This document shows positions 39,895 through 48,764 of a stretch of DNA of 64,000 bases, one piece after another. A program made the position numbers and the translations under genes. The DNA lies in NCBI RefSeq assembly GCF_004342285.1, contig NZ_SMCV01000001.1, positions 434,001-498,000 on the forward strand, given 5' to 3'. Position 1 is the first letter of the stretch, and every line of letters starts with the position of its first letter. The DNA is from Klebsiella sp. BIGb0138 (GTDB lineage Bacteria; Pseudomonadota; Gammaproteobacteria; Enterobacterales; Enterobacteriaceae). The notes beneath the pieces are model-generated. The model saw only the letters and a program-made list of their open reading frames with translations, was not told where the DNA came from and ran no database searches.

Positions 39895-41328
39895 TTATAA
39901 ATTAAATGGAATCTCAATTCCGGCACTTGCCCCAATATCATCGCTATCGTTGTGTTCTGCATCGGTATACCAAAGTGAAGTGTTCAGACGCACTGATTTA
40001 TAGACATCCGCACTCCAGCCCAGCTGAACACCTTTCAATGTATCAGAATATGGGAATGCCTTATTAATTGTCTGGTTTTTCGGGTTCACCTTAGCGTAGA
40101 CCAAGTGTGCGCTCCAACGTTGATTCTCTTCAGTGACCAATTCTACCTTACCCGCAAATAACTGACCATCACCCCCCATACTATCGCCAAGAGGATAGCC
40201 TTGTTGGTAGTAACCATCTTTATAAATACGGTGATTGTAAGAATAGTTTGTGCGACTCATATTAGTGCGGGTATCATGCGCTTCCATATACCAGTTAATT
40301 GCATCTTTCCCCCAGCCGTGATGCCCCTCAATCCCCCCGAGAAACATATTAGCAGAGGGCAACCCGCCAGCTTCATCTTCACCGATCATCTGACCATAGA
40401 AGCTTACCGGCCAGCCCAAAGTCGGTTCTAACTTAAATTTAAAGTCAAAGCCAGCCAGCTGGTTGCCCGGCTCATTATCGGTACCGGTATTATCCTGCCC
40501 GGTAAAACCATCCCAGAAGCTGCTGAAAGACTGCGGGCGCCCCTCGCCTCCCCACTGCATAATGCGTGAGGCACCCAGTTCCAGTGACTGGAACGGAGAG
40601 AAGGTTAAGCGACCGCCAATAATTTTAGTATGCGGTACAGCGGTATACTGATTCATCTGGCTGGCGGAAATCTGATACTGCCAGGGGCCAATCCAGCGTA
40701 GCCACCAAGTCTCCGGCGCTGTCTGTTCGGCACGCTGCATCAGAACACCGGTCATCGGTCTGGCTGCGTCGCCGCGAATCAGGCTCCCCTCGTAGCCAGG
40801 CCCCCACCACTGCGGCATCTGGCCAAACGACAGCCACTGGTTCCAGAATTTCACCGCACCGTAGGCGCCATTGGCATTGAAGCGCGAACCATTGCTGATA
40901 CGCTCATCACCTTCGACATTACCTTGCAGATGAACATCCCACCATTCACCGCTGTTATTAAAGGCCAGAGAAAGTGAGCTATCCGCGGGCTGGCTTTGCC
41001 CAAACCCCTGCGGCGTTCCTGGTTTATCGGTCGAGGTGTAGCCGCTAACGCGGAAATCGGCTTTTAAAGATGAAAGTCGCTGATTAATACGCGCCAGCAC
41101 CACTTGCTCAGAAGAATAGGAAGGTTTAGCTTTTTTCAGCGCCCGGGTAATCTCTTCCTGACTCAGCGGCCAGGTAGAAAGACTGAGATGGATAACCCCC
41201 CGGTCGGAAAGCCAGGAGAGATCGTTACGCAGTTCATTATCATTCAGCACCAGACCAGCGGCATAAACCTGAGCGCTAACCGATGTCAACAGCCCTAAAG
41301 CAAGTGCAATACGCGCGATTTTCATCAT
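39895..41328 (-). CDS. wzi: outer membrane capsule anchoring protein
   Basis: An 18-stranded beta-barrel lectin that holds capsule on the cell surface. The 477-residue length is typical. It has a signal peptide (KIARIALALGLLTSVSAQVYA, cut after the AxA) and a helical N-terminal plug region, and ends in an aromatic/hydrophobic residue pattern typical of barrels (SAGIEIPFNL). It starts with two Met codons (41328 and 41325); either is possible. As the first gene after the JUMPstart leader, it heads the long capsule operon. Its presence supports a Klebsiella-type group 1 capsule. Confidence 0.96.
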   Translation of the reverse strand: MMKIARIALALGLLTSVSAQVYAAGLVLNDNELRNDLSWLSDRGVIHLSLSTWPLSQEEITRALKKAKPSYSSEQVVLARINQRLSSLKADFRVSGYTSTDKPGTPQGFGQSQPADSSLSLAFNNSGEWWDVHLQGNVEGDERISNGSRFNANGAYGAVKFWNQWLSFGQMPQWWGPGYEGSLIRGDAARPMTGVLMQRAEQTAPETWWLRWIGPWQYQISASQMNQYTAVPHTKIIGGRLTFSPFQSLELGASRIMQWGGEGRPQSFSSFWDGFTGQDNTGTDNEPGNQLAGFDFKFKLEPTLGWPVSFYGQMIGEDEAGGLPSANMFLGGIEGHHGWGKDAINWYMEAHDTRTNMSRTNYSYNHRIYKDGYYQQGYPLGDSMGGDGQLFAGKVELVTEENQRWSAHLVYAKVNPKNQTINKAFPYSDTLKGVQLGWSADVYKSVRLNTSLWYTDAEHNDSDDIGASAGIEIPFNL

Positions 41329-42293
41329 TGTACAAGATCCATTTTTAGCCCCTTTTCCGCAAGCTGGCGAGTCGATGGGGAATATGAGTATAGAGAGCGC
41401 ACGCTGACGCCAGTCGTAGTATGTTTGTTCGACAGCGATGATGCAATAACCATCATCTTTTAACGTATGAAGTGACTCAATATTTGAGCACTCTCTTCAG
41501 AACCGTCTTTCATCGCGCCAGTGAACTCACGCGCTACTGGCCTGCCCGTTTTGTTATGAAGCACATCTAGCTGCCACAATTTGTCAGTTGCACCCAGCAC
41601 CATTGAGCCTTAGAGATTAGCGATTATATACGGCTCTTACAGTTAAGCATCTCTGGCAACAAGTTTTAGGAATTTCGAACGTAAGGAGAAGAGACTACAG
41701 AATTGAGAATGCCGATTTCAGCTACGCTACCGCCCTTGGCTTAACAGCTACCAATGCACTGTACTTCTTTTTATTCGACTGACTTCATGCTGCCGTATTA
41801 TTAATCACAACTAAGAATTTCAGCAGCATCAAGTTTACGAGATTCTGTCAGCAATTGGGAGCATAAATGACAATTATTCACACATGTAAAACATGTCATC
41901 CTCACTCATCCGACAAGCACAGCTTCCGTCAATAAGATTATTTAATAATATCGTGACTGACTATCACGCCAATATTCCAGCAAACAAAGAATTATCGCCA
42001 AGCAATTGATTTTTATATACTTTATGATCTCGAGCATCTCTACTGGATCGATAACATCCCTGGGCGTCAACTACAAAAATTAATAGACTTTAGCATTTTT
42101 TTATACTTGACAAACATAACGAAGAAACGGTGAAAAAGCTCGCTACGCTATTTAGGAATCTTCTCAGCAACAGAGCATCATCATAATTTGCGTTAACAAT
42201 GGACTATCAGCTATTTATTTCACCAATATGAAAATACGCTTATCCATCACAAATCCATTTATTTACCAGGCTTAATTTGGGGCAATCAGAAAC
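41329..42293. other. capsule operon promoter and leader region
   Basis: Nearly 1 kb without a supported gene between orf2 and wzi. It contains the JUMPstart/ops element on the minus strand about 400 nt before wzi, so a long untranslated leader is expected. A short inverted repeat ACATG/CATGT with a 5-nt spacer lies near 41882. I could not place the -10/-35 boxes with confidence; the promoter should be to the right of 41761. Confidence 0.65.
41723..41761 (-). promoter_or_regulatory. JUMPstart sequence with ops element
   Basis: The minus strand here reads as the 39-bp JUMPstart with only a few differences from consensus: TGGTAGCTGTTAAGCCA is followed by the ops core GGCGGTAGCGT at 41734-41724. 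The ops element recruits RfaH to paused RNA polymerase and keeps long surface-glycan operons transcribed. Position in the wzi leader is as in Klebsiella. Confidence 0.93.
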
Positions 42294-42923
42294 TTAGTAA
42301 AATTCCTTATGCAGATCCGCGCGGGTAAACGGCTTTTCCAGTGGTCCGATCTTTACCGCAATCTCCCCCAGTAACGACTGAGTAGGTGCTTTGGTACCAG
42401 TATTTAGCAGCACTACAGGTATCAAAATCAGGCTAAGTAACCCACCCCAGGAGAGTTGGCCATCAGCAACGCGTGACGCGCGAGTTTGCAGCAACAGAAA
42501 CAGCGCGCTGCAACAAGCCCCAAGCAGTAACCCGGCGATCACTTCAGAGGTTGAGTGCGCATGGATCACCAGCCGGGAATAGCCAACCAGCCCAGCCAGT
42601 GAATAACCCGCCACAACAGAGGCCCGACGGAGAGAAGGTGTCCCGCGGGCGCAGAGTAGCCACAGGAAAATGGGCCAGAAGGCCGAAGATAACGCGGAGT
42701 GCCCGCTAAAACCGGTGAAATCTAACTCACGGATACCAAGGCCCCAGCCCATAAAGGCCAGCTTGGATGCACAGACGATGGCGCCGGTAATGCCAAACAG
42801 CAAGCCCCACTGCCAGGCAAGCTGCCGGGAAGGCGTGCGCAGGCATAAAACGATAAACAATGCTGCCGCGCTGGGTAACAGCACGGTACTATCGCCAAAA
42901 AAAGAGACTAACTGCCAGTTCAT
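42294..42923 (-). CDS. PAP2-family phosphatase, capsule orf2
   Basis: A 209-residue membrane protein of the phosphatidic acid phosphatase type 2 family, the conserved second gene of Klebsiella capsule loci (orf2/cpsACP). It has several hydrophobic segments and the motifs GFSGHSALSSAFWP (acid phosphatase SGH block) and SRLVIHAHSTSEVIAGLLLG, which gives the last His-containing block. It may recycle undecaprenyl pyrophosphate or another lipid phosphate during capsule synthesis; this is inferred from the family. It lies about 470 bp from galF and upstream of the JUMPstart, so it is probably transcribed with galF. Confidence 0.88.
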   Translation of the reverse strand: MNWQLVSFFGDSTVLLPSAAALFIVLCLRTPSRQLAWQWGLLFGITGAIVCASKLAFMGWGLGIRELDFTGFSGHSALSSAFWPIFLWLLCARGTPSLRRASVVAGYSLAGLVGYSRLVIHAHSTSEVIAGLLLGACCSALFLLLQTRASRVADGQLSWGGLLSLILIPVVLLNTGTKAPTQSLLGEIAVKIGPLEKPFTRADLHKEFY

Positions 42924-43393
42924 TTATTTTTCATCCTTTGACGATATCTCCAGTCCGCAATGTCTTTTCCACGACGTCGGTATGGGCATACACATCCGTT
43001 AACTTCACATTTTTATGCATGCATCACTGTTGTTTAATGCGTAAGCATGATCTCAGTCAAGTTTTATTTTTTTATGACCGCCTGCGGCACGCATATTTTT
43101 TAAGAAAATTCTTACTAAGTGGTTATTAGCAAAGCTGAAATTCAGCTACTCCGACCATTTCATCATGGTGCTGCGGGCAGAACAACCGGATGTCTCTGAA
43201 GTGATATTCCCTTCCTCGCCAACCTTGCCCTTACAAAACAACTAACCCATTGATATAGAATGATTAATATATATCTTAAATATACTCATTTTACCCACTG
43301 GCTTGCCTACAGAAGCATGACACATCTCGGTTTCATGCCTCATACTTCTGTAAACTCTACATTTTCACACTTCTGCTATACGCCGCTGAGTAT
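42924..43393. other. non-coding gap between galF and orf2
   Basis: About 470 bp without a supported gene. Short plus-strand frames here lack ribosome binding sites and recognisable domains. No clear terminator for galF is visible, so read-through into orf2 is possible. Confidence 0.5.
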
Positions 43394-44284
43394 TTACGCC
43401 AGCAGTTTCTTAATGCTTTCGCGGAATTTGCTGCCTTCTTTATGGTTACGCAGCCCGTAGTTTACAAAGGCCTGCATATAACCCATTTTTTTACCACAAT
43501 CGTAGCTATCCCCGGTCATCAGCATCGCATCGACGGGCTGCTTCTTCGCCAGTTCGGCGATAGCATCCGTTAACTGGATACGGCCCCATGCGCCCGGTTG
43601 CGTGCGCTCCAGCTCAGCCCATATATCGCCGGACAGGACATAGCGCCCGACGGCCATCAGATCGGAGTCCAGCGTCTGCGGCTCATCCGGCTTCTCGATA
43701 AATTCGACAATGCGCGCAACCTGCCCTTCGACATTCAGCGGTTCTTTCGTCTGAATGACCGAATACTCAGACAGATCCCCTGCCATTCTTTTCGCCAGCA
43801 CCTGGCTGCGCCCTGTCTCATTGAAACGCGCCACCATCGCGGCGAGGTTATAACGCAGCGGATCGGCGCTGGCGTTATCTAATATGATATCCGGCAGGAC
43901 AACGACAAAGGGGTTATCACCCACGACCGGGCGCGCGCAAAGAATCGAGTGCCCCAGTCCCAGCGGCTGGGCCTGACGTACGTTCATGATCGTCACCCCC
44001 GGCGGGCAGATAGACTGCACCTCTGCCAATAGCTGACGTTTGACACGTTGCTCAAGCAGCGCTTCCAGCTCGTAGGAAGTATCGAAGTGGTTTTCCACGG
44101 CATTCTTGGAAGAATGGGTAACCAGCACAATTTCCTTGATCCCGGCGGCAACAATCTCGTCAACAATGTACTGAATCATTGGCTTATCGACGATTGGCAG
44201 CATCTCTTTTGGAATCGCCTTGGTGGCCGGCAACATATGCATACCCAATCCTGCTACCGGAATAACTGCTTTCAAACTTGCCAT
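43394..44284 (-). CDS. galF: GalF, UTP-glucose-1-phosphate uridylyltransferase subunit
   Basis: Nucleotidyltransferase-like protein of 296 residues homologous to GalU; thought to modulate UDP-glucose supply. It starts [20 protein letters not shown], where GalF proteins have [12 protein letters not shown] instead of the GLGTRMLPATKA of GalU, and continues [18 protein letters not shown]. The open frame extends to 44395, but the ATG at 44284 gives the family length and has GGATAAGAG upstream. It marks the left boundary of the Klebsiella capsule locus. Confidence 0.96.
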   Translation of the reverse strand: MASLKAVIPVAGLGMHMLPATKAIPKEMLPIVDKPMIQYIVDEIVAAGIKEIVLVTHSSKNAVENHFDTSYELEALLEQRVKRQLLAEVQSICPPGVTIMNVRQAQPLGLGHSILCARPVVGDNPFVVVLPDIILDNASADPLRYNLAAMVARFNETGRSQVLAKRMAGDLSEYSVIQTKEPLNVEGQVARIVEFIEKPDEPQTLDSDLMAVGRYVLSGDIWAELERTQPGAWGRIQLTDAIAELAKKQPVDAMLMTGDSYDCGKKMGYMQAFVNYGLRNHKEGSKFRESIKKLLA

Positions 44285-44576
44285 TCTCTTATCCACCCAT
44301 ATAGTGATAAATCTTTCAATGCCAGCCAGATTACAACGCCTACTGGCATCAATCTGTGATATTACAGCGTTGCGATCGATCCGACTTCCCGTCAAATTCT
44401 GAAATTACATGTTCAATGAGAGAATACACGCAAAGTATAGGAATCGACAGGTCGCTTTAGGAAAATTCTCATGCCATCAACGCCCCGCGATGACAGGCCA
44501 ACTGAGCAAAGCTCCTGAGACGGTTTATGCTTATCAATCATAAGATATGCCTATGAATTCTCACGCCCGGCAGGGC

Positions 44577-44732
44577 TTAATCCGCCTGTTCAGCCATGAT
44601 TGAGGCAGAGTAACCCATCGAATAAACATGTGAAGATAGTGGAATAAGTGGTTTAAACCCGGGAATGCAGCAAGAATACACATAAAGTGCATTAGCCATT
44701 GATATGACTGACAGAAACATCGTAGATGACAT
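44577..44732 (-). CDS. candidate 51-residue membrane microprotein upstream of galF
   Basis: A short frame beginning MSSTMFLSVISMANALYVYS and ending SIMAEQAD. GGAGG lies at 44741-44745, eight bases before the ATG, an ideal ribosome binding site. Residues about 5-30 are hydrophobic enough for one membrane segment and include a CC pair. It is on the galF strand, about 290 bp upstream of galF. I do not recognise a family. It could be a real small protein, a leader peptide or chance; the ribosome binding site and hydrophobic character are the only support. Confidence 0.4.
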   Translation of the reverse strand: MSSTMFLSVISMANALYVYSCCIPGFKPLIPLSSHVYSMGYSASIMAEQAD

Positions 44733-45358
44733 ATTGAGCCCTCCGTCGCTCCTTTCCCTTCCATCCTCGCCAGCCAACCGGCGCCACTTATCTCATCTCA
44801 TTTAAGTCTGCTGATATCCTCTGATTACAGAAAATATTTTGCAAGCCCCGACATTCAGTAGTATGAAAACCTGCCTCGCTGTTGATTACTAAAAATAATC
44901 GTTTTATTAGCAACCGGCGGCTGAGGTCATCTGGTCGCCTGGCTGGTGCATCAGTAAAACACAACAAATAGATGAGATACCATACAATATTTGTCTTGTG
45001 CAAAACGGGATATTTTATATCCGGCCGTTATGAATCATTCGCTTTATAAATAAGTTTATGCGCATAAAAAATAATCCGGCGCGTTTATATTTTATGCGAT
45101 TGAATATCGCCAACGTTATCTTCGCGACTGGGTACAGAACGAGAATAGATACGCGCGCCATTCAATCTGCGTCATGGCGGCAAGTCATAACCCCCGGAAC
45201 AGATGCCAGTCGGTGGCCCGGACCAACAAATCTGTCGTAAGAGGGAGTGGCCTGCGCCCATACCGACGCAAGGCGCGGGATAACGTGGATATTGCAATTT
45301 ATCCGTAGCTTATCCATGATCGATGGATGGCACTCTAATGTTGTATAGGTTTTAACAA
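44733..45358. other. intergenic region between galF side and yegH
   Basis: About 625 bp between divergent transcription units. It must hold the promoters for yegH and for the galF-side transcript. Minor frames (44788-45003, 45058-45240) have no domain or good ribosome binding site. Confidence 0.5.
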
Positions 45359-46948
45359 ATGATGGAATGGATTGCCGACCCCTCTATTTGGGCCGGTCTC
45401 ATAACGTTGGTGGTTATAGAGCTGGTCCTCGGTATTGATAACCTGGTTTTTATTGCCATTCTCGCCGAAAAGCTCCCACCGGCACAGCGCGACCGCGCGC
45501 GCGTCGTCGGCCTGCTGCTGGCGATGTTGATGCGCCTGCTGCTGCTGGCATCGATTTCCTGGTTAGTCACCCTGACAAAACCGCTGTTCACCTTCCATGA
45601 CCTCAGCTTCAGCGCCCGCGACCTGATCATGCTGTTCGGCGGACTGTTTCTGCTGTTTAAAGCCACGGTCGAGCTTAATGAACGCCTCGAAGGCAAAGAC
45701 AGCGATAATCCGGTTCAGCGTAAAGGAGCGCAGTTCTGGGGCGTTGTGGCGCAGATTGTCGTGCTGGATGCCATCTTCTCGCTCGACTCAGTGATTACCG
45801 CGGTCGGCATGGTGGATCATCTGGCAGTGATGATGGCGGCTGTGGTTATCGCCATGAGTCTGATGCTGCTTGCCAGCAAGGCGTTAACCCGCTTTGTTAA
45901 CAGTCACCCGACGATCGTTATCTTATGTCTCAGCTTCCTGTTAATGATCGGCTTTAGCCTGATCGCCGAAGGGTTCGGCTTCCCGATCCCGAAAGGTTAT
46001 CTGTACGCGGCGATTGGCTTCTCCGTGATCATTGAGTCGCTAAACCAGCTGGCGCTGTTCAACCGCAGGCGCTTCCTCTCCGCTAATCTCACTCTGCGGC
46101 AACGAACAACCGAAGCGGTGATGAATCTGCTCAGCGGCCATAAGGAGAATGCCGAGCTGAATACGGACACCGCTGCGCTGATCGTCAATCAGGAGGACGC
46201 GCCGCTGTTCAATCCGCAGGAACGCCGGATGATTGAGCGGGTGCTGAACCTCAACCAACGTACCGTCAGCAGCATTATGACGTCGCGTCACGATATTGAG
46301 CATATCGATCTCAGCGCGCCGGAAGATGAAATTCGCGCGCTGCTGGAGAAAAACCAGCATACCCGCCTGGTGGTGACCGGTGGGCAAGATGATGAAGATT
46401 TGCTTGGCGTCGTCCACGTTATCGACCTTCTGCAACAGTCACTGCGCCATGAACCGCTTGATTTGCATGTTCTGCTACGTCAGCCGCTGGTATTCCCGGA
46501 AACGCTGCCTCTGCTGCCGGCGCTGGAGCAGTTTCGCCATGCCCGGACCCATTTTGCCTTCGTGGTGGATGAATTTGGTTCCGTTGAAGGGCTGGTGACG
46601 TTGAGCGATGTAATGGAAACCATTGCCGGCAACTTACCAAACGAAGCGGAAGAGACCGATGCCCGCCACGATATCACCAAAAATCCTGACGGCAGCTGGA
46701 CGGCAAATGGGCATATGCCGCTGGAAGATTTGGTGCAGTACATTCCCCTGCCGCTGGACGAGAAACGCGAATATCACACGATTGCCGGCCTGCTGATGGA
46801 GAATCTACAGCATGTGCCTGCAGCCGGGGAAGAGGTGAAAATTGGCGACTATATTCTGCGGACGCTGCAGGTAGAAAGCCATCGGGTGCAGAAAGTGCAG
46901 ATTATCCCGCCGCCGCCGCAGGATGACGAATTGAGTGACGAAGTGTAA
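45359..46948 (+). CDS. yegH: YegH, TerC-family membrane protein with CBS and CorC domains
   Basis: A 529-residue inner membrane protein. Residues 1-230 form a TerC-type domain with several membrane segments ([20 protein letters not shown], with acidic residues in the first segment), followed by paired CBS domains (from [19 protein letters not shown]) and a C-terminal CorC/HlyC transporter-associated domain ([15 protein letters not shown]). The family is thought to deal with metal ions; the exact substrate is unknown. Gene position next to the capsule locus and asmA agrees with E. coli. The start may be the first or second Met. Confidence 0.95.
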   Translation: MMEWIADPSIWAGLITLVVIELVLGIDNLVFIAILAEKLPPAQRDRARVVGLLLAMLMRLLLLASISWLVTLTKPLFTFHDLSFSARDLIMLFGGLFLLFKATVELNERLEGKDSDNPVQRKGAQFWGVVAQIVVLDAIFSLDSVITAVGMVDHLAVMMAAVVIAMSLMLLASKALTRFVNSHPTIVILCLSFLLMIGFSLIAEGFGFPIPKGYLYAAIGFSVIIESLNQLALFNRRRFLSANLTLRQRTTEAVMNLLSGHKENAELNTDTAALIVNQEDAPLFNPQERRMIERVLNLNQRTVSSIMTSRHDIEHIDLSAPEDEIRALLEKNQHTRLVVTGGQDDEDLLGVVHVIDLLQQSLRHEPLDLHVLLRQPLVFPETLPLLPALEQFRHARTHFAFVVDEFGSVEGLVTLSDVMETIAGNLPNEAEETDARHDITKNPDGSWTANGHMPLEDLVQYIPLPLDEKREYHTIAGLLMENLQHVPAAGEEVKIGDYILRTLQVESHRVQKVQIIPPPPQDDELSDEV

Positions 46949-46970
46949 TTGCCCGCAGCCGCCGGATACT

Positions 46971-47525
46971 CCCCGGTCGCGCTGCGCTTACCGGGGCTAC
47001 GATGCGTATGCGATCGCGTAGCCCGGATAAGGCGCTTGCGCCACTATCCGGGAAAGCCCCTGGTGATAACCGTTAAACCCGCATTCAGCATCTGGCCCGC
47101 CTCCCCCGGTCGCGCTGCGCTTACCGGGGCTACGAAGCGTATGCGATCGCGTAGCCCGGATAAGGCGCTTGCGCCGTTATCCGGGAAGCTATCGGTGATA
47201 ACCGTTAAACCCGCATTCAGCATCTGGCCTGCTTTCCCCCGGTCGCGCTGCGCTTACCGGGGCTACAGGGCGAGTGCAATCGCGTAGCCCGGATAATGCG
47301 CTTACGCCGCTATCCGGGAAGCTATCGGTGATAACCGTTAAACCCGCATTCAGCATCTGGCCCGCCTCCTCCGGTCGCGCTGCGCTTGCCGGGGCTACAG
47401 GGCGAGTGCAATCGCGTAGCCCGAATAAGGCGCTTGCGCCGCTATCCGGGAAAGCCCCTGGTGATAACCGTTAAACCCGCGTTCAGCATCTGGCCCGCCT
47501 CCCCCGGTCGCGCTGCGCTTACCGG
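46971..47525. repeat. REP array A, five units at 132-133 bp spacing
   Basis: Palindromic REP-type units begin at 46971, 47104, 47237, 47369 and 47502 (the last is truncated). Each has an inverted pair: CCCCGGTCGCGCTGCGCTTA with the CCGGGGCTAC arm, a central GCGATCGC, then GTAGCCCGGATAAGGCG and its partner CGCTATCCGGG. Units are separated by a shared 45-nt-scale spacer containing GATAACCGTTAAACCCGC. This spacer is not found in array B. The array follows yegH directly. Confidence 0.92.
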
Positions 47526-47630
47526 CATTTTGCGAGCCATTTTCCAATCCTTTCCACTGTTCATGGCCTACGCGCTTATCCCAATTTATTCTCCCGCTGC
47601 AGAGACCACATCTCACATAAGGAGCCTTCT

Positions 47631-48119
47631 TTGGTCGCCTATCGCCGCAACTATATTCATGGTGCAACCTGGTTTTTTACCGTCAATTTACGCAACAGGA
47701 AAAGCGCGCTTCTGACTCAGCAGGTCGCGGCCTTACGTCACGCGATTATGACCGTTAAACGGCAAAAACCTTTTTATATCGACGCCTGGGTTGTACTTCC
47801 GGAGCACCTGCATTGCATCTGGACCTTGCCGGACAACGACTGTGATTTTTCGGCACGCTGGCGGGACATAAAAGGAGGATTTTCCAGAACATTAAGACAG
47901 AATAACGTCTGGCAGCCTCGTTTCTGGGAACATACGATTCGCAATCAGCAGGATTATCGCCGTCACGTCGATTACATCTACATGAATCCGTTCAAACATG
48001 GCTGGGTAAAACAGATACAGGACTGGCCATTTTCAACCTTTCATCGGGATGTCCGGCGCGGGCTATATCCCGCTAACTGGAGCGGAGAGGTGGATGATTT
48101 CACCTGCGGCGAACGTTGA
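47631..48119 (+). CDS. REP-associated tyrosine transposase (RAYT)
   Basis: A 162-residue Y1-transposase-fold protein, a domesticated relative of IS200/IS605 TnpA that binds and cuts REP hairpins in single strands. The HUH-type metal motif is HLHCIW (in LPEHLHCIWTLP) and the likely catalytic Tyr is in RRHVDYIYMNPFKHGW, with the FWEHTIRNQQDYRRH segment typical of the family. It starts with TTG at 47631 preceded by AAGGAG six bases upstream. It lies between two REP arrays with the same core sequence, its predicted substrate. No frameshift is present, so it may be active. Confidence 0.92.
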   Translation: MVAYRRNYIHGATWFFTVNLRNRKSALLTQQVAALRHAIMTVKRQKPFYIDAWVVLPEHLHCIWTLPDNDCDFSARWRDIKGGFSRTLRQNNVWQPRFWEHTIRNQQDYRRHVDYIYMNPFKHGWVKQIQDWPFSTFHRDVRRGLYPANWSGEVDDFTCGER

Positions 48120-48126
48120 TGACCGT

Positions 48127-48741
48127 CCCCGGTCGCGCTGCGCTTACCGCGGCTACGGAGCGAATGCGATCGCGTAGCCCGGATAAGGCGGTACGCCGCT
48201 ATCCGGGACCGCTTTCCCCGGTCACGCTGCGCTTACCGGGGCTACAAAGCGTATGCGATCGCGTAGCCCGGATAAGGCGGTACGCCGCTATCCGGGACCG
48301 CTTTCCCCGGTCGCGCTGCGCTTACCGCGGCTACAAAGCGAATGCGATCGCGTAGCCCGGATAAGGCGGTACGCCGCTATCCGGGACCGCTTTCCCCGGT
48401 CGCGCTGCGCTTACCGCGGCTACGAAGCGAATGCGATCGCGTAACCCGGATAAGGCGGTACGCCGCTATCAGGGACAGCTTCCCCGGTCGCGCTGCGCTT
48501 ACCGGGGCTACAAAGCGTATGCGATCGCGTAGCCCGGATAAGGCGGTACGCCGCTATCCGGGACAACCTCCCCCGGTCGCGCTGCGCTTACCGCGGCTAC
48601 AAAGCGTATGCGATCGCGTAGCCCGGATAAGGCGGTTACGCCGCTATCCGGGACAGCTTCCCCGGTCACGCTGCGCTTACCGGGGCTACGGAGCGAATGC
48701 GATCGCGTAGCCCGGATAAGGCGGTTACGCCGCTATCCGGG
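48127..48741. repeat. REP array B, seven units at 88-89 bp spacing
   Basis: Units start at 48127, 48216, 48305, 48394, 48482, 48571 and 48660, with almost perfect regularity. Each has the same core as array A, including GCGATCGC and the CCCGGATAAGGCGGTACGCC hairpin, but lacks the long spacer of array A. Small differences between units (GCTTACCGCGG or GCTTACCGGGG; GGCGGTACG or GGCGGTTACG) show several rounds of copying. The array ends 24 bp before the asmA stop codon, between convergent genes. Confidence 0.93.
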
Positions 48742-48764
48742 AGTCCAGCAGCAGGTCAAAGCGG

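Noticed and set aside
41329-42293. Possible small gene in the capsule leader
   Set aside because: No frame of useful length with a ribosome binding site; the JUMPstart explains the region as an untranslated leader.
46949-47715. Open frames through REP array A, including one entering the RAYT gene in another frame
   Set aside because: Same cause: repeat units without stops. The real gene there is the TTG-started RAYT at 47631.
46971-48741. Regular repeats considered as a CRISPR array
   Set aside because: Repeat units are long, internally palindromic and nearly identical from end to end with no variable spacers, and there are no cas genes.
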